Shown: positions 7,928 through 16,949, numbered from the stretch's first letter. The stretch is DNA of 64,000 nt from Saprospiraceae bacterium (GCA_041392805.1 JAWKLJ010000002.1:1751001-1815000), one strand, 5' to 3'. Numbers and translations: made by a program. Notes: generated by a model not told the origin, from the letters alone.

Positions 7928-8872
7928 GTGCCTAAAATTTTAATCACAGGAGCTGCAGGCTTCTTAGGGTCTCATTTGTGTGATAGATTCATCAAGGAAG
8001 GATACCATGTCATTGGAATGGATAACCTGCTAACGGGTAGTTTAGACAATATTGAGCATTTATTTCCACTTCCAGAATTTGAATATTATCATCACGATGT
8101 TAGCAAATTTGTGCATGTTCCTGGTTCTTTAGACTATATTTTGCATTTTGCATCTCCGGCTAGTCCAATAGACTACCTGAAAATGCCCATACAAACCTTA
8201 AAGGTAGGGGCTTTAGGGACGCATAATCTATTAGGCTTGGCTTTGGCCAAAAAAGCAAGAATGCTTGTGGCTTCAACATCCGAAGTTTATGGTGATCCAC
8301 TCATTCATCCGCAAGTCGAGGAATATTGGGGGAATGTGAACCCCGTAGGACCAAGAGGTGTATACGATGAAGCCAAACGTTTTTTGGAAGCCATAACGAT
8401 GGCTTACCACAATGCACATCAGGTAGAAACGCGCATTATTAGAATTTTCAATACCTATGGCCCAAGAATGCGCGTTAATGATGGTAGGGTATTACCTGCT
8501 TTTTTCTCCCAGGCGATCCGAGGAGAGGGGTTGACGGTATTTGGAGAAGGCGACCAGACGCGCTCCTTTTGTTATGTCAGTGATTTGGTAGAGGGGATTT
8601 ATCGCTTACTTTTAAGTGATTATCCCTATCCCGTAAATATTGGCAATCCGGATGAGATCACCATTAAGGAATTTGGAGAAGAGGTTTTAGCCTTAGTGGG
8701 GAACCCCAAAGCCAGATTAATCTATAAAGAATTACCAGAGGACGATCCTAAAGTTAGGCGTCCAGATATTACTAAAGCTAGAGAAATATTAGGTTGGGAA
8801 CCTAAAATCACCCGCGCAGAAGGTCTCAAAACGACATATGAATATTTTAAAAGTGTTGTAAAAACTGAATAA
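7928..8872 (+). CDS. uxs: UDP-glucuronate decarboxylase (UDP-xylose synthase), extended SDR
   Basis: 314 residues from a GTG start. The Rossmann NAD site is ITGAAGFLGSH (glycines 8, 11 and 14). UXS-specific stretches are ASPASPIDY, TSEVYGDPLIHPQ, YWGNVNPVGPRGVYDEAKR (catalytic Tyr and Lys near 146-150; most relatives read YDEGKR) and RIFNTYGPRM. The enzyme oxidises and decarboxylates UDP-glucuronate to UDP-xylose in the cytosol, a donor for LPS or exopolysaccharide. rfbB starts one base after its stop, so the two nucleotide-sugar enzymes form an operon and probably feed the glycan locus at 45-63 kb (inference). Confidence 0.88.
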   Translation: MPKILITGAAGFLGSHLCDRFIKEGYHVIGMDNLLTGSLDNIEHLFPLPEFEYYHHDVSKFVHVPGSLDYILHFASPASPIDYLKMPIQTLKVGALGTHNLLGLALAKKARMLVASTSEVYGDPLIHPQVEEYWGNVNPVGPRGVYDEAKRFLEAITMAYHNAHQVETRIIRIFNTYGPRMRVNDGRVLPAFFSQAIRGEGLTVFGEGDQTRSFCYVSDLVEGIYRLLLSDYPYPVNIGNPDEITIKEFGEEVLALVGNPKARLIYKELPEDDPKVRRPDITKAREILGWEPKITRAEGLKTTYEYFKSVVKTE

Positions 8873-8873
8873 T

Positions 8874-9932
8874 ATGACCTTTGATAGAACCATTTTAATT
8901 ACGGGGGGAGCTGGATTCATCGGCTCTCACCTGGTGCAGCATTTTGTGAAAGGCTATCCTGCTTATCAAATCATTAACCTGGATAATTTGACTTATGCTG
9001 GGAATTTAGAAAACTTAAAAGAAATTGAGCATGCCCCCAATTATAAATTTATAAAAGGGGATATCACAAATGAATCCTTTATAAAGGAATTATTTGACAT
9101 TTATGCCTTTGATGGGGTGATCCATTTAGCTGCCGAGTCCCATGTAGATCGGTCGATCTCCGATCCCATGTCATTTATTATGACCAATATTGTTGGGACG
9201 GTTAATTTATTAAACGCAGCACGTGATCATTGGAAAGGGGAGGAAGATAAACTTTTTTATCACGTTTCGACGGATGAGGTTTATGGTTCTTTGGGGGCCG
9301 AGGGCTTTTTTACGGAAGATACACCCTACGATCCGCGTTCTCCCTATTCTGCCTCTAAGGCGAGTTCGGATCACCTGGTCAGGGCATATTACCATACCTA
9401 TGACCTACCTGTGGTGATTTCTAATTGTTCCAACAATTATGGCCCTTATCAATTTCCAGAGAAATTGATCCCATTAATTATCAATAACATCAAGGAAAAC
9501 AAACCTTTGCCTATTTATGGCGATGGCAAATATACCAGAGATTGGCTTTGGGTAGGCGACCATGTGCGCGCAATTGATTTGATTTTCCATAAAGGACGGG
9601 TAGGGGAGACTTATAATATTGGTGGTAACAATGAGCGGATGAACCTCGATCTGGTGCATGGCCTTTGTGATATCGTAGATGATTTATTAGGCAGAGCAGC
9701 AGGTACTTCGCGCACCTTGATCCATTTTGTGAAAGATCGACCTGGGCATGATCGCAGGTATGCTATTGATGCGACCAAACTCAAGGAAGAACTACAATGG
9801 GTGCCTGCTGTTGGTGTAACCGAAGGGCTGCGAATGACTGCCCAATGGTATCTGGAGCACCCTGAATGGCTTAAAGGGGTTACTTCGGGTACCTACAGGG
9901 CCTATTATGAAAAGCAATATAGTCATAGTTAA
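8874..9932 (+). CDS. rfbB: dTDP-glucose 4,6-dehydratase
   Basis: 352 residues, full length. NAD site ITGGAGFIGSHL at 9-20; HLAAESHVDRSI; catalytic triad region STDEVYG and YSASKASSDHLVRAY; NCSNNYGPYQFPEKLIP for dTDP-sugar binding; GDGKYTRDWLWVGDH and RPGHDRRYAID near the C-terminus. It converts dTDP-glucose to dTDP-4-keto-6-deoxyglucose, the branch point to rhamnose and other deoxysugars. rfbA, rfbC and rfbD are not beside it, which is unusual for a rhamnose cluster. It is cotranscribed with uxs. Confidence 0.96.
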   Translation: MTFDRTILITGGAGFIGSHLVQHFVKGYPAYQIINLDNLTYAGNLENLKEIEHAPNYKFIKGDITNESFIKELFDIYAFDGVIHLAAESHVDRSISDPMSFIMTNIVGTVNLLNAARDHWKGEEDKLFYHVSTDEVYGSLGAEGFFTEDTPYDPRSPYSASKASSDHLVRAYYHTYDLPVVISNCSNNYGPYQFPEKLIPLIINNIKENKPLPIYGDGKYTRDWLWVGDHVRAIDLIFHKGRVGETYNIGGNNERMNLDLVHGLCDIVDDLLGRAAGTSRTLIHFVKDRPGHDRRYAIDATKLKEELQWVPAVGVTEGLRMTAQWYLEHPEWLKGVTSGTYRAYYEKQYSHS

Positions 9933-10192
9933 AGTGGTATTTGGCTGCCGTTTTCGAGCTACTTTAGGATCTGGATAGTCTTGTCTATGGTTGGAGTGCT
10001 ATGTATTGTCATGAAATAGGCGATAATATAAAGCGCATTGTGTCGCTTTTTGTGCCTCAATACGATTTTTAAACCTTGATTGTATAGCAAACTAGGGTTT
10101 AAAAAGCTATATATATTTAAAAATTCCAACAGTTTCGAAAAAAACCTTATTTTTCCAGCCATAACTTTAATCCAAATCCAATCCATAAACCT

Positions 10193-12565
10193 ATGAGAAT
10201 GGCCAAAAAGATTTTTATTACGAGCCTAGTACTGATACTTGGAGCCACAAGTATATATGCTCAGACCTTCAAAAGACTGGTGCGTCGTGCAAACACTTCT
10301 TATGAAATTCATGCGTATAATAAAGCCATTGAGGATTATCAGGCTGCCCTTCAGAAAAATGCAGATGATCCAGAGGCGTTGTTTAAAATTGCAGATTCTT
10401 ATCGGCAATTGAATAAAATGGATGAAGCAGCCGCTTTTTATGCCCGGGCTGTTCGGCAATCTGAAGTGGATAAAGCAAGTATTCTACAATATGGTTTGGT
10501 ATTGAAATCCTTGGGCAGATATGATGAAGCTAAACAATGGTTTTTATTGTATGCCAGAGATGTTGATGCCCAGGTCGGCAATCATTTTGCCCAAACCTGT
10601 GATTTTGCGAAGGCGCAAATGAATGTGAATGCGTCCTATTCTGTTTCAAATGAATTCATTAATACCTCTGCGGCTGATTTTGGCCCAGCTTTTTGGGGAA
10701 CAGATCGGGTTGTTTATTCTTCCGCCAGGACGGATATCCAACGGTCTGGAGGTGATTTTTCCGGGAAGATAGGCAACCAGCTTTTTTTAGCAACGATTGG
10801 GACAAGAGGTTATTTAGAATCGCCTGTTTTCTTAAAAGCAGGCAACCAACAGGAATATAATGAGGGCCCCATCTCCTTAGCTCCTGACGGTAGAACGGTG
10901 GCTTTTTCCAAAAACAATTTTGTAGATGGAACCCGTCAGATACCTGGTAGTGGAATGGAAATGAGCATCTATTTAGCCCAAATAAACCCTAACGGAACCT
11001 GGGGGGATATCAGGCCTTTTCCTTTTAATGGTACGGGCTTCTCTTCGGGTTATCCTTGTTTTTCACCAGATGGGAATACCTTGTTTTTTGCGTCGGACCG
11101 ACCAGATGGGTTTGGTGGCTATGATCTATATGCGTCCTCTAAGGTTGGCAATACCTGGAGTGCACCAGAAAACTTAGGCCCTGTTGTTAATACCAGTGGA
11201 GATGAGATATCTCCGTTTTTCGATGGCAACAGTTTGTTTTTCTCCTCCAATTGGCACCCTGGCCTCGGTGGCATGGATGTCTTTAGAGCAGAATCGACGG
11301 GTAACCGCTGGACCCGCATTTTCCATTTGGGGGCCCAGGTGAATTCGGCTCGTGATGATTACGGGTTTGTCTATGATGCTTTTCGCAACCTTGGCTTTTT
11401 GGTGTCTAACCGCCTTGGAGGTCGAGGAAACGAAGATATCTATCGCTTGACCAGGGCCTCCGACAATGTGACTATTAGGGTCATGAATGCAGCAAATGGA
11501 TTACCCGTAGGAAATGCCATTGTTGACTTTACCAGTTGCGGACAAGGCACCTATCAAACAGATGGCAGAGGGGTGTACAGTTTCCAAGCATTACAGGGAT
11601 TGGCTTGTGACGTGGTGGTCAATGCTACGGGCTTTTTGCCCGGCAATGTTAAAATTTCGACAGGAGGGGTTAATGGAAGTAGAGATTATCAGGTCATGTT
11701 GACTTCTCCGAATGATGCCTATGCTGGTAAGATCGTAGACTACACCAGCCGTTTACCATTAGAAGGGGTAATCATTACGGCTACCAATAAGCGGACGGGC
11801 AACCGAATGGAAGCCTTTACCAATAGCAATGGCGATTATTACCTTGCCTTAAGTCCTTTTTCAGATTATCTTATTCGGTATTCCAAAATTGCTTATCGGG
11901 AAATTGATTTTGATGTCAATACGCAGGATGGTCTGGACAGGACGATTTTAGGTGTTATTTCCTTGTTGCCCTCCACGGCAGTTCCGCCAAGCGATGGAAA
12001 TCCGGGCAATACCGGTCCTGTTCGACCCGATGATAACCCAAGTGTGGCATTAGATGGCTTTGCGGTTCAAGTGGCTGCCATTGGAACGCCAGCCATGGAT
12101 CGTTTTGGCAACCTTACGGACCTAGGTGACGTCTACTATTTAGCGCAAAATGGAACCTACAAAATTAGGTTGGGGGTATATGCTACCAGGCAAGATGCTG
12201 ATATGGCCTTAAGACAAGTCAAGTCAAGAGGGTATCCTGGTGCGTTTGTTGTCAGAGAACAAGGCGGTGGAGATGTTGGCGTACGCAATCCAAACGAAGG
12301 GACTTCTAACCAAGGGCAAGGAGGATTTGGTCGTTTCAAAGTACAGCTAGCGGCTTACAGCAACCCTAAATGGTTTGATGATTCGAAAGTTCGCAACCTA
12401 GGGGTTATTGAAGATGGCAAAAAAGGTCGATTCACCATTAAGTATATTGGCGGACTAAGTTCTTTGGAAGAAGCCCGCAGGGCGCTTTCAGTGGCTAGGT
12501 CTGCTGGTTTCGATACGTCCTTTATCGTAGAAGATGTGAATGGTGAGTTGGTAAAAAGGCAATAG
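10193..12565 (+). CDS. PorE-like envelope protein: TPR, PD40 repeats, carboxypeptidase-like domains and two SPOR-like domains
   Basis: 790 residues. A signal peptide (1-26, ending IYAQ) is followed by TPR helices (about 35-130), a PD40/WD40-like propeller (about 145-425, with repeated 'F.PDG.TL.FASDR..G.GGYDLY'-type blades), one or two carboxypeptidase-regulatory-like domains (about 430-590, PLEGVIITATNKRTG) and two SPOR-like modules (about 622-695, FAVQVAAIG; and 715-790, FKVQLAAY). The order matches T9SS protein PorE, which anchors the secretion ring to peptidoglycan, but PorE ends in an OmpA domain; here SPOR domains, which bind denuded glycan strands, take that place. Role in T9SS is inference. 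It is a single gene with a good terminator. Confidence 0.8.
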   Translation: MRMAKKIFITSLVLILGATSIYAQTFKRLVRRANTSYEIHAYNKAIEDYQAALQKNADDPEALFKIADSYRQLNKMDEAAAFYARAVRQSEVDKASILQYGLVLKSLGRYDEAKQWFLLYARDVDAQVGNHFAQTCDFAKAQMNVNASYSVSNEFINTSAADFGPAFWGTDRVVYSSARTDIQRSGGDFSGKIGNQLFLATIGTRGYLESPVFLKAGNQQEYNEGPISLAPDGRTVAFSKNNFVDGTRQIPGSGMEMSIYLAQINPNGTWGDIRPFPFNGTGFSSGYPCFSPDGNTLFFASDRPDGFGGYDLYASSKVGNTWSAPENLGPVVNTSGDEISPFFDGNSLFFSSNWHPGLGGMDVFRAESTGNRWTRIFHLGAQVNSARDDYGFVYDAFRNLGFLVSNRLGGRGNEDIYRLTRASDNVTIRVMNAANGLPVGNAIVDFTSCGQGTYQTDGRGVYSFQALQGLACDVVVNATGFLPGNVKISTGGVNGSRDYQVMLTSPNDAYAGKIVDYTSRLPLEGVIITATNKRTGNRMEAFTNSNGDYYLALSPFSDYLIRYSKIAYREIDFDVNTQDGLDRTILGVISLLPSTAVPPSDGNPGNTGPVRPDDNPSVALDGFAVQVAAIGTPAMDRFGNLTDLGDVYYLAQNGTYKIRLGVYATRQDADMALRQVKSRGYPGAFVVREQGGGDVGVRNPNEGTSNQGQGGFGRFKVQLAAYSNPKWFDDSKVRNLGVIEDGKKGRFTIKYIGGLSSLEEARRALSVARSAGFDTSFIVEDVNGELVKRQ

Positions 12566-12587
12566 AGAAGCAAAAGTACGAAAAAGG

Positions 12588-12629
12588 AAATGGGAAGTTG
12601 GAAGGTGAAAATCCAACTTCCCATTTTTT
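12588..12629 (+). terminator. Strong intrinsic terminator of the PorE-like gene
   Basis: A 15-bp perfect stem AAATGGGAAGTTGGA (12588-12602) with TCCAACTTCCCATTT (12612-12626) and a 9-nt loop, running into T6. The A-run before the left arm makes it usable in both directions, so it can also end the convergent ald transcript. The stem uses the same GGGAAGTTGGAA words as the dispersed repeats at 5.5 and 17 kb. Confidence 0.8.
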
Positions 12630-12639
12630 ATATTAATTC

Positions 12640-13752
12640 CTAAAGGAAACTATCCACATCAGCCAATGGCAGCTCAAACGTATCTGCCACGCCTTTGTAT
12701 ACTACATTTCCTTTGATTACATTTAATCCTTTCTTTAAAGGCGTATTTTCCTTACAAGCTTGTTGCCATCCCTTATTGGCTAATTGGATAGCATAGGGCA
12801 GGGTAGCATTGGTCAAGGCAATGGTAGAGGTGTAAGGAACTGCTCCCGGCATATTGGCCACGCAATAATGCACTACGTCATCAATGACAAAGGTAGGATT
12901 TTCGTGGGTTGTTGGAGAGCAGGTCTCAATACAGCCACCCTGGTCAACAGCAACATCCACCAAAACGGTACCGGGTCTCATTTCTTTGAGCATATCCCTG
13001 GTAATCAAGTTGGGGGCCTTAGCGCCAGGTATCAAAACGGCTCCTATGATCAGATCGTGGTCTTTGATCAGTCGCCGAATATTGTACTCGTTAGAATATA
13101 CGGTATTTACATTGGCAGGCATTACATCTGCCAGGTAGCGCAATCGTGGAAGACTAATATCCAGGATTGTCACTTGTGCGCCAAGGCCGGCCGCCATTTT
13201 TGCTGCTTGGGTGCCAACAATTCCACCACCGAGGACCAATACTTTTGCAGGAGCAACCCCAGGGACACCTCCCAGCAAGACACCCCTGCCTTTCATAGGT
13301 TTTTCCAGGTATTTGGCACCTTCCTGGACGGCCATTCTACCGGCTACTTCTGACATGGGTACCAGTAAAGGAAGGCTACGGTCATCCAATTCGACGGTTT
13401 CGTAGGCAAGGCAAATGGCTTTGCTTTTGATCATCGCCGTAGTCAAGGGTTGGTATGAGGCAAAATGGAAGTAGGTGAATACCAGTTGGTTCTCTTTGAT
13501 TAGTGGATATTCAGATTCGATAGGTTCTTTCACCTTAATGATCATTTCGGCCATCTGATAGACCTCTTCGATGGTGTTTAATATTTTTGCACCGGCACTT
13601 TGGTATTCTTCGTCTGAAAAACCACTGCTTTCTCCTGCGGTGGATTGTACATAGACAGTGTGTTTTCTTTTGGCCAATTCAAGTGCACCAGCAGGGGTGA
13701 GGGCCACGCGGTTTTCATTGTTTTTTATCTCCTTTGGAACGCCAATGATCAT
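12640..13752 (-). CDS. ald: Alanine dehydrogenase
   Basis: 370 residues, normal length. MIIGVPKEIKNNENRVALTPAG is the family N-terminus; substrate-side residues lie in the FTYFHFAS and CLAYETVE segments; the NAD site is VLGGGIVGTQAAKMAAGLGA near residue 172-192, and the end has MPGAVPYTSTIALTNATLPY. The enzyme interconverts L-alanine with pyruvate and ammonium using NAD. It stands alone on the minus strand, with a matching -7 promoter box upstream and the bidirectional hairpin downstream. Confidence 0.96.
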   Translation of the reverse strand: MIIGVPKEIKNNENRVALTPAGALELAKRKHTVYVQSTAGESSGFSDEEYQSAGAKILNTIEEVYQMAEMIIKVKEPIESEYPLIKENQLVFTYFHFASYQPLTTAMIKSKAICLAYETVELDDRSLPLLVPMSEVAGRMAVQEGAKYLEKPMKGRGVLLGGVPGVAPAKVLVLGGGIVGTQAAKMAAGLGAQVTILDISLPRLRYLADVMPANVNTVYSNEYNIRRLIKDHDLIIGAVLIPGAKAPNLITRDMLKEMRPGTVLVDVAVDQGGCIETCSPTTHENPTFVIDDVVHYCVANMPGAVPYTSTIALTNATLPYAIQLANKGWQQACKENTPLKKGLNVIKGNVVYKGVADTFELPLADVDSFL

Positions 13753-13791
13753 AATGGTTGGTTAAATTGGTTAGGAATTTTAAATTGAGCG

Positions 13792-13799
13792 CAAATTTA
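13792..13799 (-). promoter_or_regulatory. Candidate -7 box for ald
   Basis: TAAATTTG on the minus strand is an exact TAnnTTTG match, 40 bases upstream of the ald ATG. A clear TTTG at the -33 distance is not seen. Confidence 0.4.
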
Positions 13800-13829
13800 A
13801 AAAAGACTTTTACATAAACGGCTAATTAT

Positions 13830-14678
13830 TTAGACTAGCTTTTCAATGGGGTGTAAAAAGACCGGAAACGATGGTGCCGGAATTTGTCCTAGGGCCACGG
13901 CCTTGTCAAATAGGTATTGCACAGCTGCTTTTCCTTCTTGGCCCAGGTCATAGGTGAAATCATTGACATACAATCCGATATGAGCATACATCACCTCTTC
14001 TTCCATTTCTTGGGCGTATTGACGGATGAAGGAAAGTCCTGCCTTAGGATTTTGTAGGGCAAAAGCAACGCTTCTTTGCATCACCCGATTTATTTTTTCT
14101 AAAAGGGCAGGCTCCAAGCTTCTATTCGCCACTATTCCCCCTAAAGGAATGGGCATCCCCGTACTGCTTTCCCAATACTCGCCAAGGTCAATAATTTTAA
14201 TAAGCCCTTTTTGTTGGTAGGTAAATCTATTTTCATGAATGATCAGACCTGCTACGACTTCCTCATTGATCACGGCCTGTTCGATCGCTGAAAAAAGCAG
14301 CTCGTGCTTGTTTTGGGCAGCGGGGTAGGCTAAATTGAGTAAAAAATTGGCCGTTGTAAATTTTCCTGGGATGGCAATAGGTCCTTCATTGATTTGCGCT
14401 AAGGAAAGACCTTGTCGGGCAATTAACAATGGGCCACAATTTCTTCCCAAAGCACTACCTGCATCAAGGAGCGTATAGGTTTCCAATAAATGGGCAAAAG
14501 CATGAAAACTTAGTTTGGTAATAGCCAGTTCTCCGGCAAAGGCTTTTTGGTTAAGTTCCTCCACATCCGCCATGACCACCTCAAAATTCAGGCCCTCCGT
14601 ATCGATTTTTCCATGGATCATGGCATCAAAAATGAAAGTGTCATTCGGACAAGGTGAAAACCCTAAGGATAATTTCAT
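13830..14678 (-). CDS. mqnD: 1,4-dihydroxy-6-naphthoate synthase (futalosine pathway)
   Basis: 282 residues. The start LSLGFSPCPNDTFIFDAMIHGKI is the MqnD signature (PCPNDTF). The body has the two-lobed periplasmic-binding-protein-like fold of the MqnA/MqnD family: ITKLSFHAFAH, GSALGRNCGPLLI, PGKFTTANFLLNL, and AGLIIHENRFTY with the conserved histidine. The enzyme turns cyclic dehypoxanthine futalosine into 1,4-dihydroxy-6-naphthoate for menaquinone. Its presence indicates that menaquinone is made by the futalosine rather than the Men route. Other mqn genes are not in the window. Monocistronic as far as can be seen, divergent from the pseudouridine synthase. Confidence 0.93.
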   Translation of the reverse strand: MKLSLGFSPCPNDTFIFDAMIHGKIDTEGLNFEVVMADVEELNQKAFAGELAITKLSFHAFAHLLETYTLLDAGSALGRNCGPLLIARQGLSLAQINEGPIAIPGKFTTANFLLNLAYPAAQNKHELLFSAIEQAVINEEVVAGLIIHENRFTYQQKGLIKIIDLGEYWESSTGMPIPLGGIVANRSLEPALLEKINRVMQRSVAFALQNPKAGLSFIRQYAQEMEEEVMYAHIGLYVNDFTYDLGQEGKAAVQYLFDKAVALGQIPAPSFPVFLHPIEKLV

Positions 14679-14723
14679 AGTTTTGCGCTTTGGAATAAAT
14701 GGACCCCGTCAAAGTTTGGACAA

Positions 14724-14830
14724 AATCGGAAGTACGAAATGGGACTACCTTCGGTAGTTAAAAAGTCGGAAACGCTACACCTTGGAACGCTTAGAAACCT
14801 TCCCCTTTCCGAATTCCGCTTTCCTATTTC
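14724..14830. repeat. Degenerate GA/CT-rich element in the mqnD-rluA gap
   Basis: The left part has CGGAAGTACGAAATGGG and AAAGTCGGAAACG, the right part CCTTCCCCTTTCCG and TTCCGCTTTCCTATTTC, so the ends are loosely inverted. A small perfect hairpin ACTACCttcGGTAGT lies at 14743-14757. It looks like a decayed relative of the 5.5 kb repeat, but the match is weak. Confidence 0.35.
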
Positions 14831-14880
14831 ATCACGCTGCCTCGTCCAGCCTTAGAAGGGCCGCCAAATAAATATCAATT

Positions 14881-15570
14881 ATGTTGAAACTACAAGTTAT
14901 ATACGAAGATAATCATCTTATTGCTGTAAACAAGCCAGCCGGTTGGCTTGTTCAAGGAGACATCACCGGGGATGCGCCTATCAGCGATGCGGTGAAAGCA
15001 TATATTAAAGAAAAGTATAAAAAGCCAGGCGATGTCTTTTTAGGCGTTATCCATCGGATCGACCGTCCGGTTAGCGGGGTGGTTATTTTTGCCAGAACGA
15101 CCAAAGCGCTTACCCGAATGAATAAACTTTTTTTGGAGAAAGGGATAAAAAAGACTTATCTGGCCATCACAGCAATACGGCCGGATCCACTTTCAGGTCA
15201 TCTTACCCACTATTTGGTTAAAGATACGAATACGAATAAGGCCAAAGCGTATGACCAACCGAGCAACAGGATTAAAGATGCCAAAAAATCAGAATTAAAA
15301 TACGAATTGAAAGGGGGCCTCGCTGGCCATCATTTGCTTGAGATCCATCCTTTGACTGGCCGTCCACATCAGATCAGGGTTCAATTATCAAAGATGGGTT
15401 GGCCAATCAGGGGGGATGTGAAATATGGCTATCCTGAACCCAATGCTGATGGCTCCATTCACTTGCATTGCAAAGAGATGTCTTTTATACACCCTGTGAA
15501 AAATGAACCAGTTCGCATTGTAGCGAAGCTACCCAAGGATCAGATTTGGGGGCTATTTGATATTTCATAG
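14881..15570 (+). CDS. RluA-family RNA pseudouridine synthase
   Basis: 229 residues, consisting of the catalytic domain only. The catalytic aspartate is Asp61 in HRIDRPVSG. VVIFARTTKALTRMN, KTYLAI and HPLTGRPHQIRVQLSKMGWPIRGD are the other conserved blocks. There is no N-terminal S4 domain, so it is closer to the RluA/TruC kind than to RluD. It isomerises uridine in rRNA or tRNA; the target position cannot be told from sequence. Convergent with the BaiN-like gene, with a palindromic gap between them. Confidence 0.9.
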   Translation: MLKLQVIYEDNHLIAVNKPAGWLVQGDITGDAPISDAVKAYIKEKYKKPGDVFLGVIHRIDRPVSGVVIFARTTKALTRMNKLFLEKGIKKTYLAITAIRPDPLSGHLTHYLVKDTNTNKAKAYDQPSNRIKDAKKSELKYELKGGLAGHHLLEIHPLTGRPHQIRVQLSKMGWPIRGDVKYGYPEPNADGSIHLHCKEMSFIHPVKNEPVRIVAKLPKDQIWGLFDIS

Positions 15571-15576
15571 AATTTT

Positions 15577-15739
15577 AGTGCTTGTTTGGAGGTAGCTCTT
15601 TGGGCTGCAGATATTTACTTACAAGCTCTCCCTTCAGCTATTTTTGAGCCCATAGCCCCACTATGCGCTTAAAAATGAGCTTCGCGAGAACCAATAATTA
15701 AATATTTTCGCTATCAAAGCCTACCTCCAAACAAGCACT
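15577..15739. repeat. 19-bp perfect inverted repeat spanning the convergent gap
   Basis: AGTGCTTGTTTGGAGGTAG at 15577-15595 is the exact reverse complement of 15721-15739. The right copy is coding sequence: it encodes the last residues of the BaiN-like protein (ECLFGG). The left copy lies just outside the stop of the pseudouridine synthase gene. Confidence 0.85.
15636..15681. terminator. Imperfect 46-bp palindrome, probable bidirectional terminator
   Basis: Left arm 15636-15655 and right arm 15661-15681 (AGCTATTTTTGAGC... against ...GCTTAAAAATGAGCT) meet at CATAG-cccca-CTATG. It lies between convergent genes and inside the 19-bp inverted repeat. The A/T runs are inside the stem rather than after it, so termination is inferred mainly from position. 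Confidence 0.45.
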
Positions 15740-16949
15740 CAGCCATGGCTTCGCCGGCAATCCAGCCGCCGGTCCATGCAGCCTGGAAGTTGAACCCGCC
15801 GGTTAGGGCATCGATGTTGAGGATTTCACCAGCCAGGTACAATTCAGGGATGATCTTGCTTTTAAATTGTTTGAAGTCTATTTCTTTTAAATCTATTCCG
15901 CCAGCGGTGACGAACTCCTCCTTGAATGTACTTTTGCCATCCACCTGAAAGGAGGCTTGTGTGAGTTCAGTGGCTAGCTTGTTAAGTTGTGTTTTATTCA
16001 GGTCAGCCCAATTAATGGTCTCTGGAATATCGCTGGCTCGCAGCATGCTTTGCCAAAGCCTGGTTGGCAGGCCATACATGGCATGATTAAAGGGTTTTCG
16101 TTTGCTAAATTGGGTTTTTGTCGCCTTCAATTCACCGGCGACCTCTTCGGTGTTTTCATTTATCCAATTAACAAAAATCGTGAATCGATATTGGCAGTCG
16201 GCAAAAGCCCGGGCGCCCCAAGCTGACAACTTTAGGATAGCAGGGCCACTTAATCCCCAATGGGTGATAAGCAATGGACCATCGGTTTGTAGTTTCAATT
16301 GAGGAATCTTAATTTGAGCCTTTGGTACGGAGATGCCAGGCAAATCCTTAATTCGATCGTCCTTGATGTTAAAGGTAAAAAGCGAAGGAACAGGCGGAAT
16401 GATATGGTGGCCTAGTTCTTCCAGCCGTTCCCAAATCCGGGCATTACTTCCGGTGGCAATCATTAATTTGTCGGCAAAGAAAGTCTCGTCCTTTTGGCAA
16501 AGCAGTTTCCATTGCTTGTGCTCTTCAGAAGGTGGGGAAAGCGCTATAACATTTTTCTGGCAAAGCACTTTGACACCTGCGCGCTCGGCACTCTGCAAGA
16601 GGCAATCCATGATAGACTGCGAACGATCACTCGTCGGAAAGATACGCCCATCGTCCTCGATCTTCAATTCGACCCCACGGTCTTCGTACCAAGCCTGGGT
16701 GTCTCCGCAGGCAAATCGGTTGAAGGGGCCAAGCAATTCTTTGGCTCCTCTTGGATAAAATTTCACTAATTCTTTGGGAACATAACAGGCATGGGTGACA
16801 TTGCAGCGTCCCCCTCCCGAGATTTTAACTTTCCCCAAAACGTCTTTTCCCCTTTCGAGAAGGGTTACTTCAGCGGCAGGATTAAGCTCGGCACAGCGAA
16901 TAGCAGCGAAAAAACCGGCGGCCCCTCCGCCAATGATGATAATTTGCAT
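15714..16949 (-). CDS. BaiN/HI0933-family FAD-dependent oxidoreductase
   Basis: 411 residues from the ATG at 16949. FAD site IIIIGGGAAGFFAAIR (Gly7, Gly9, Gly12), the family hallmark GKVKISGGGRCNVTH, then the late FAD-contact motif AGEILNIDALTGGFNFQAAWTGG. Members of this family (YhiN, BaiN) are flavoproteins, some reducing unsaturated steroid or quinone-like substrates; the substrate here is unknown. The frame stays open for 53 codons upstream, but those codons lie in a GA/CT-rich repeat and precede the perfect flavoprotein start, so they are excluded. The final residues are encoded by one arm of a 19-bp inverted repeat. Confidence 0.9.
   Translation of the reverse strand: MQIIIIGGGAAGFFAAIRCAELNPAAEVTLLERGKDVLGKVKISGGGRCNVTHACYVPKELVKFYPRGAKELLGPFNRFACGDTQAWYEDRGVELKIEDDGRIFPTSDRSQSIMDCLLQSAERAGVKVLCQKNVIALSPPSEEHKQWKLLCQKDETFFADKLMIATGSNARIWERLEELGHHIIPPVPSLFTFNIKDDRIKDLPGISVPKAQIKIPQLKLQTDGPLLITHWGLSGPAILKLSAWGARAFADCQYRFTIFVNWINENTEEVAGELKATKTQFSKRKPFNHAMYGLPTRLWQSMLRASDIPETINWADLNKTQLNKLATELTQASFQVDGKSTFKEEFVTAGGIDLKEIDFKQFKSKIIPELYLAGEILNIDALTGGFNFQAAWTGGWIAGEAMAECLFGGRL

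Noticed and set aside
9959..10186. Minus-strand 75-codon frame upstream of the PorE-like gene
   Set aside because: Lies in an AT-rich promoter region, composition unlike a protein (Ile/Lys/Phe-rich), and covers the probable promoter of the plus-strand gene.
15577..15739. Insertion sequence remnant with 19-bp terminal inverted repeats
   Set aside because: The right arm is functional coding sequence, no target-site duplication was found, and the interior is too short for a transposase.
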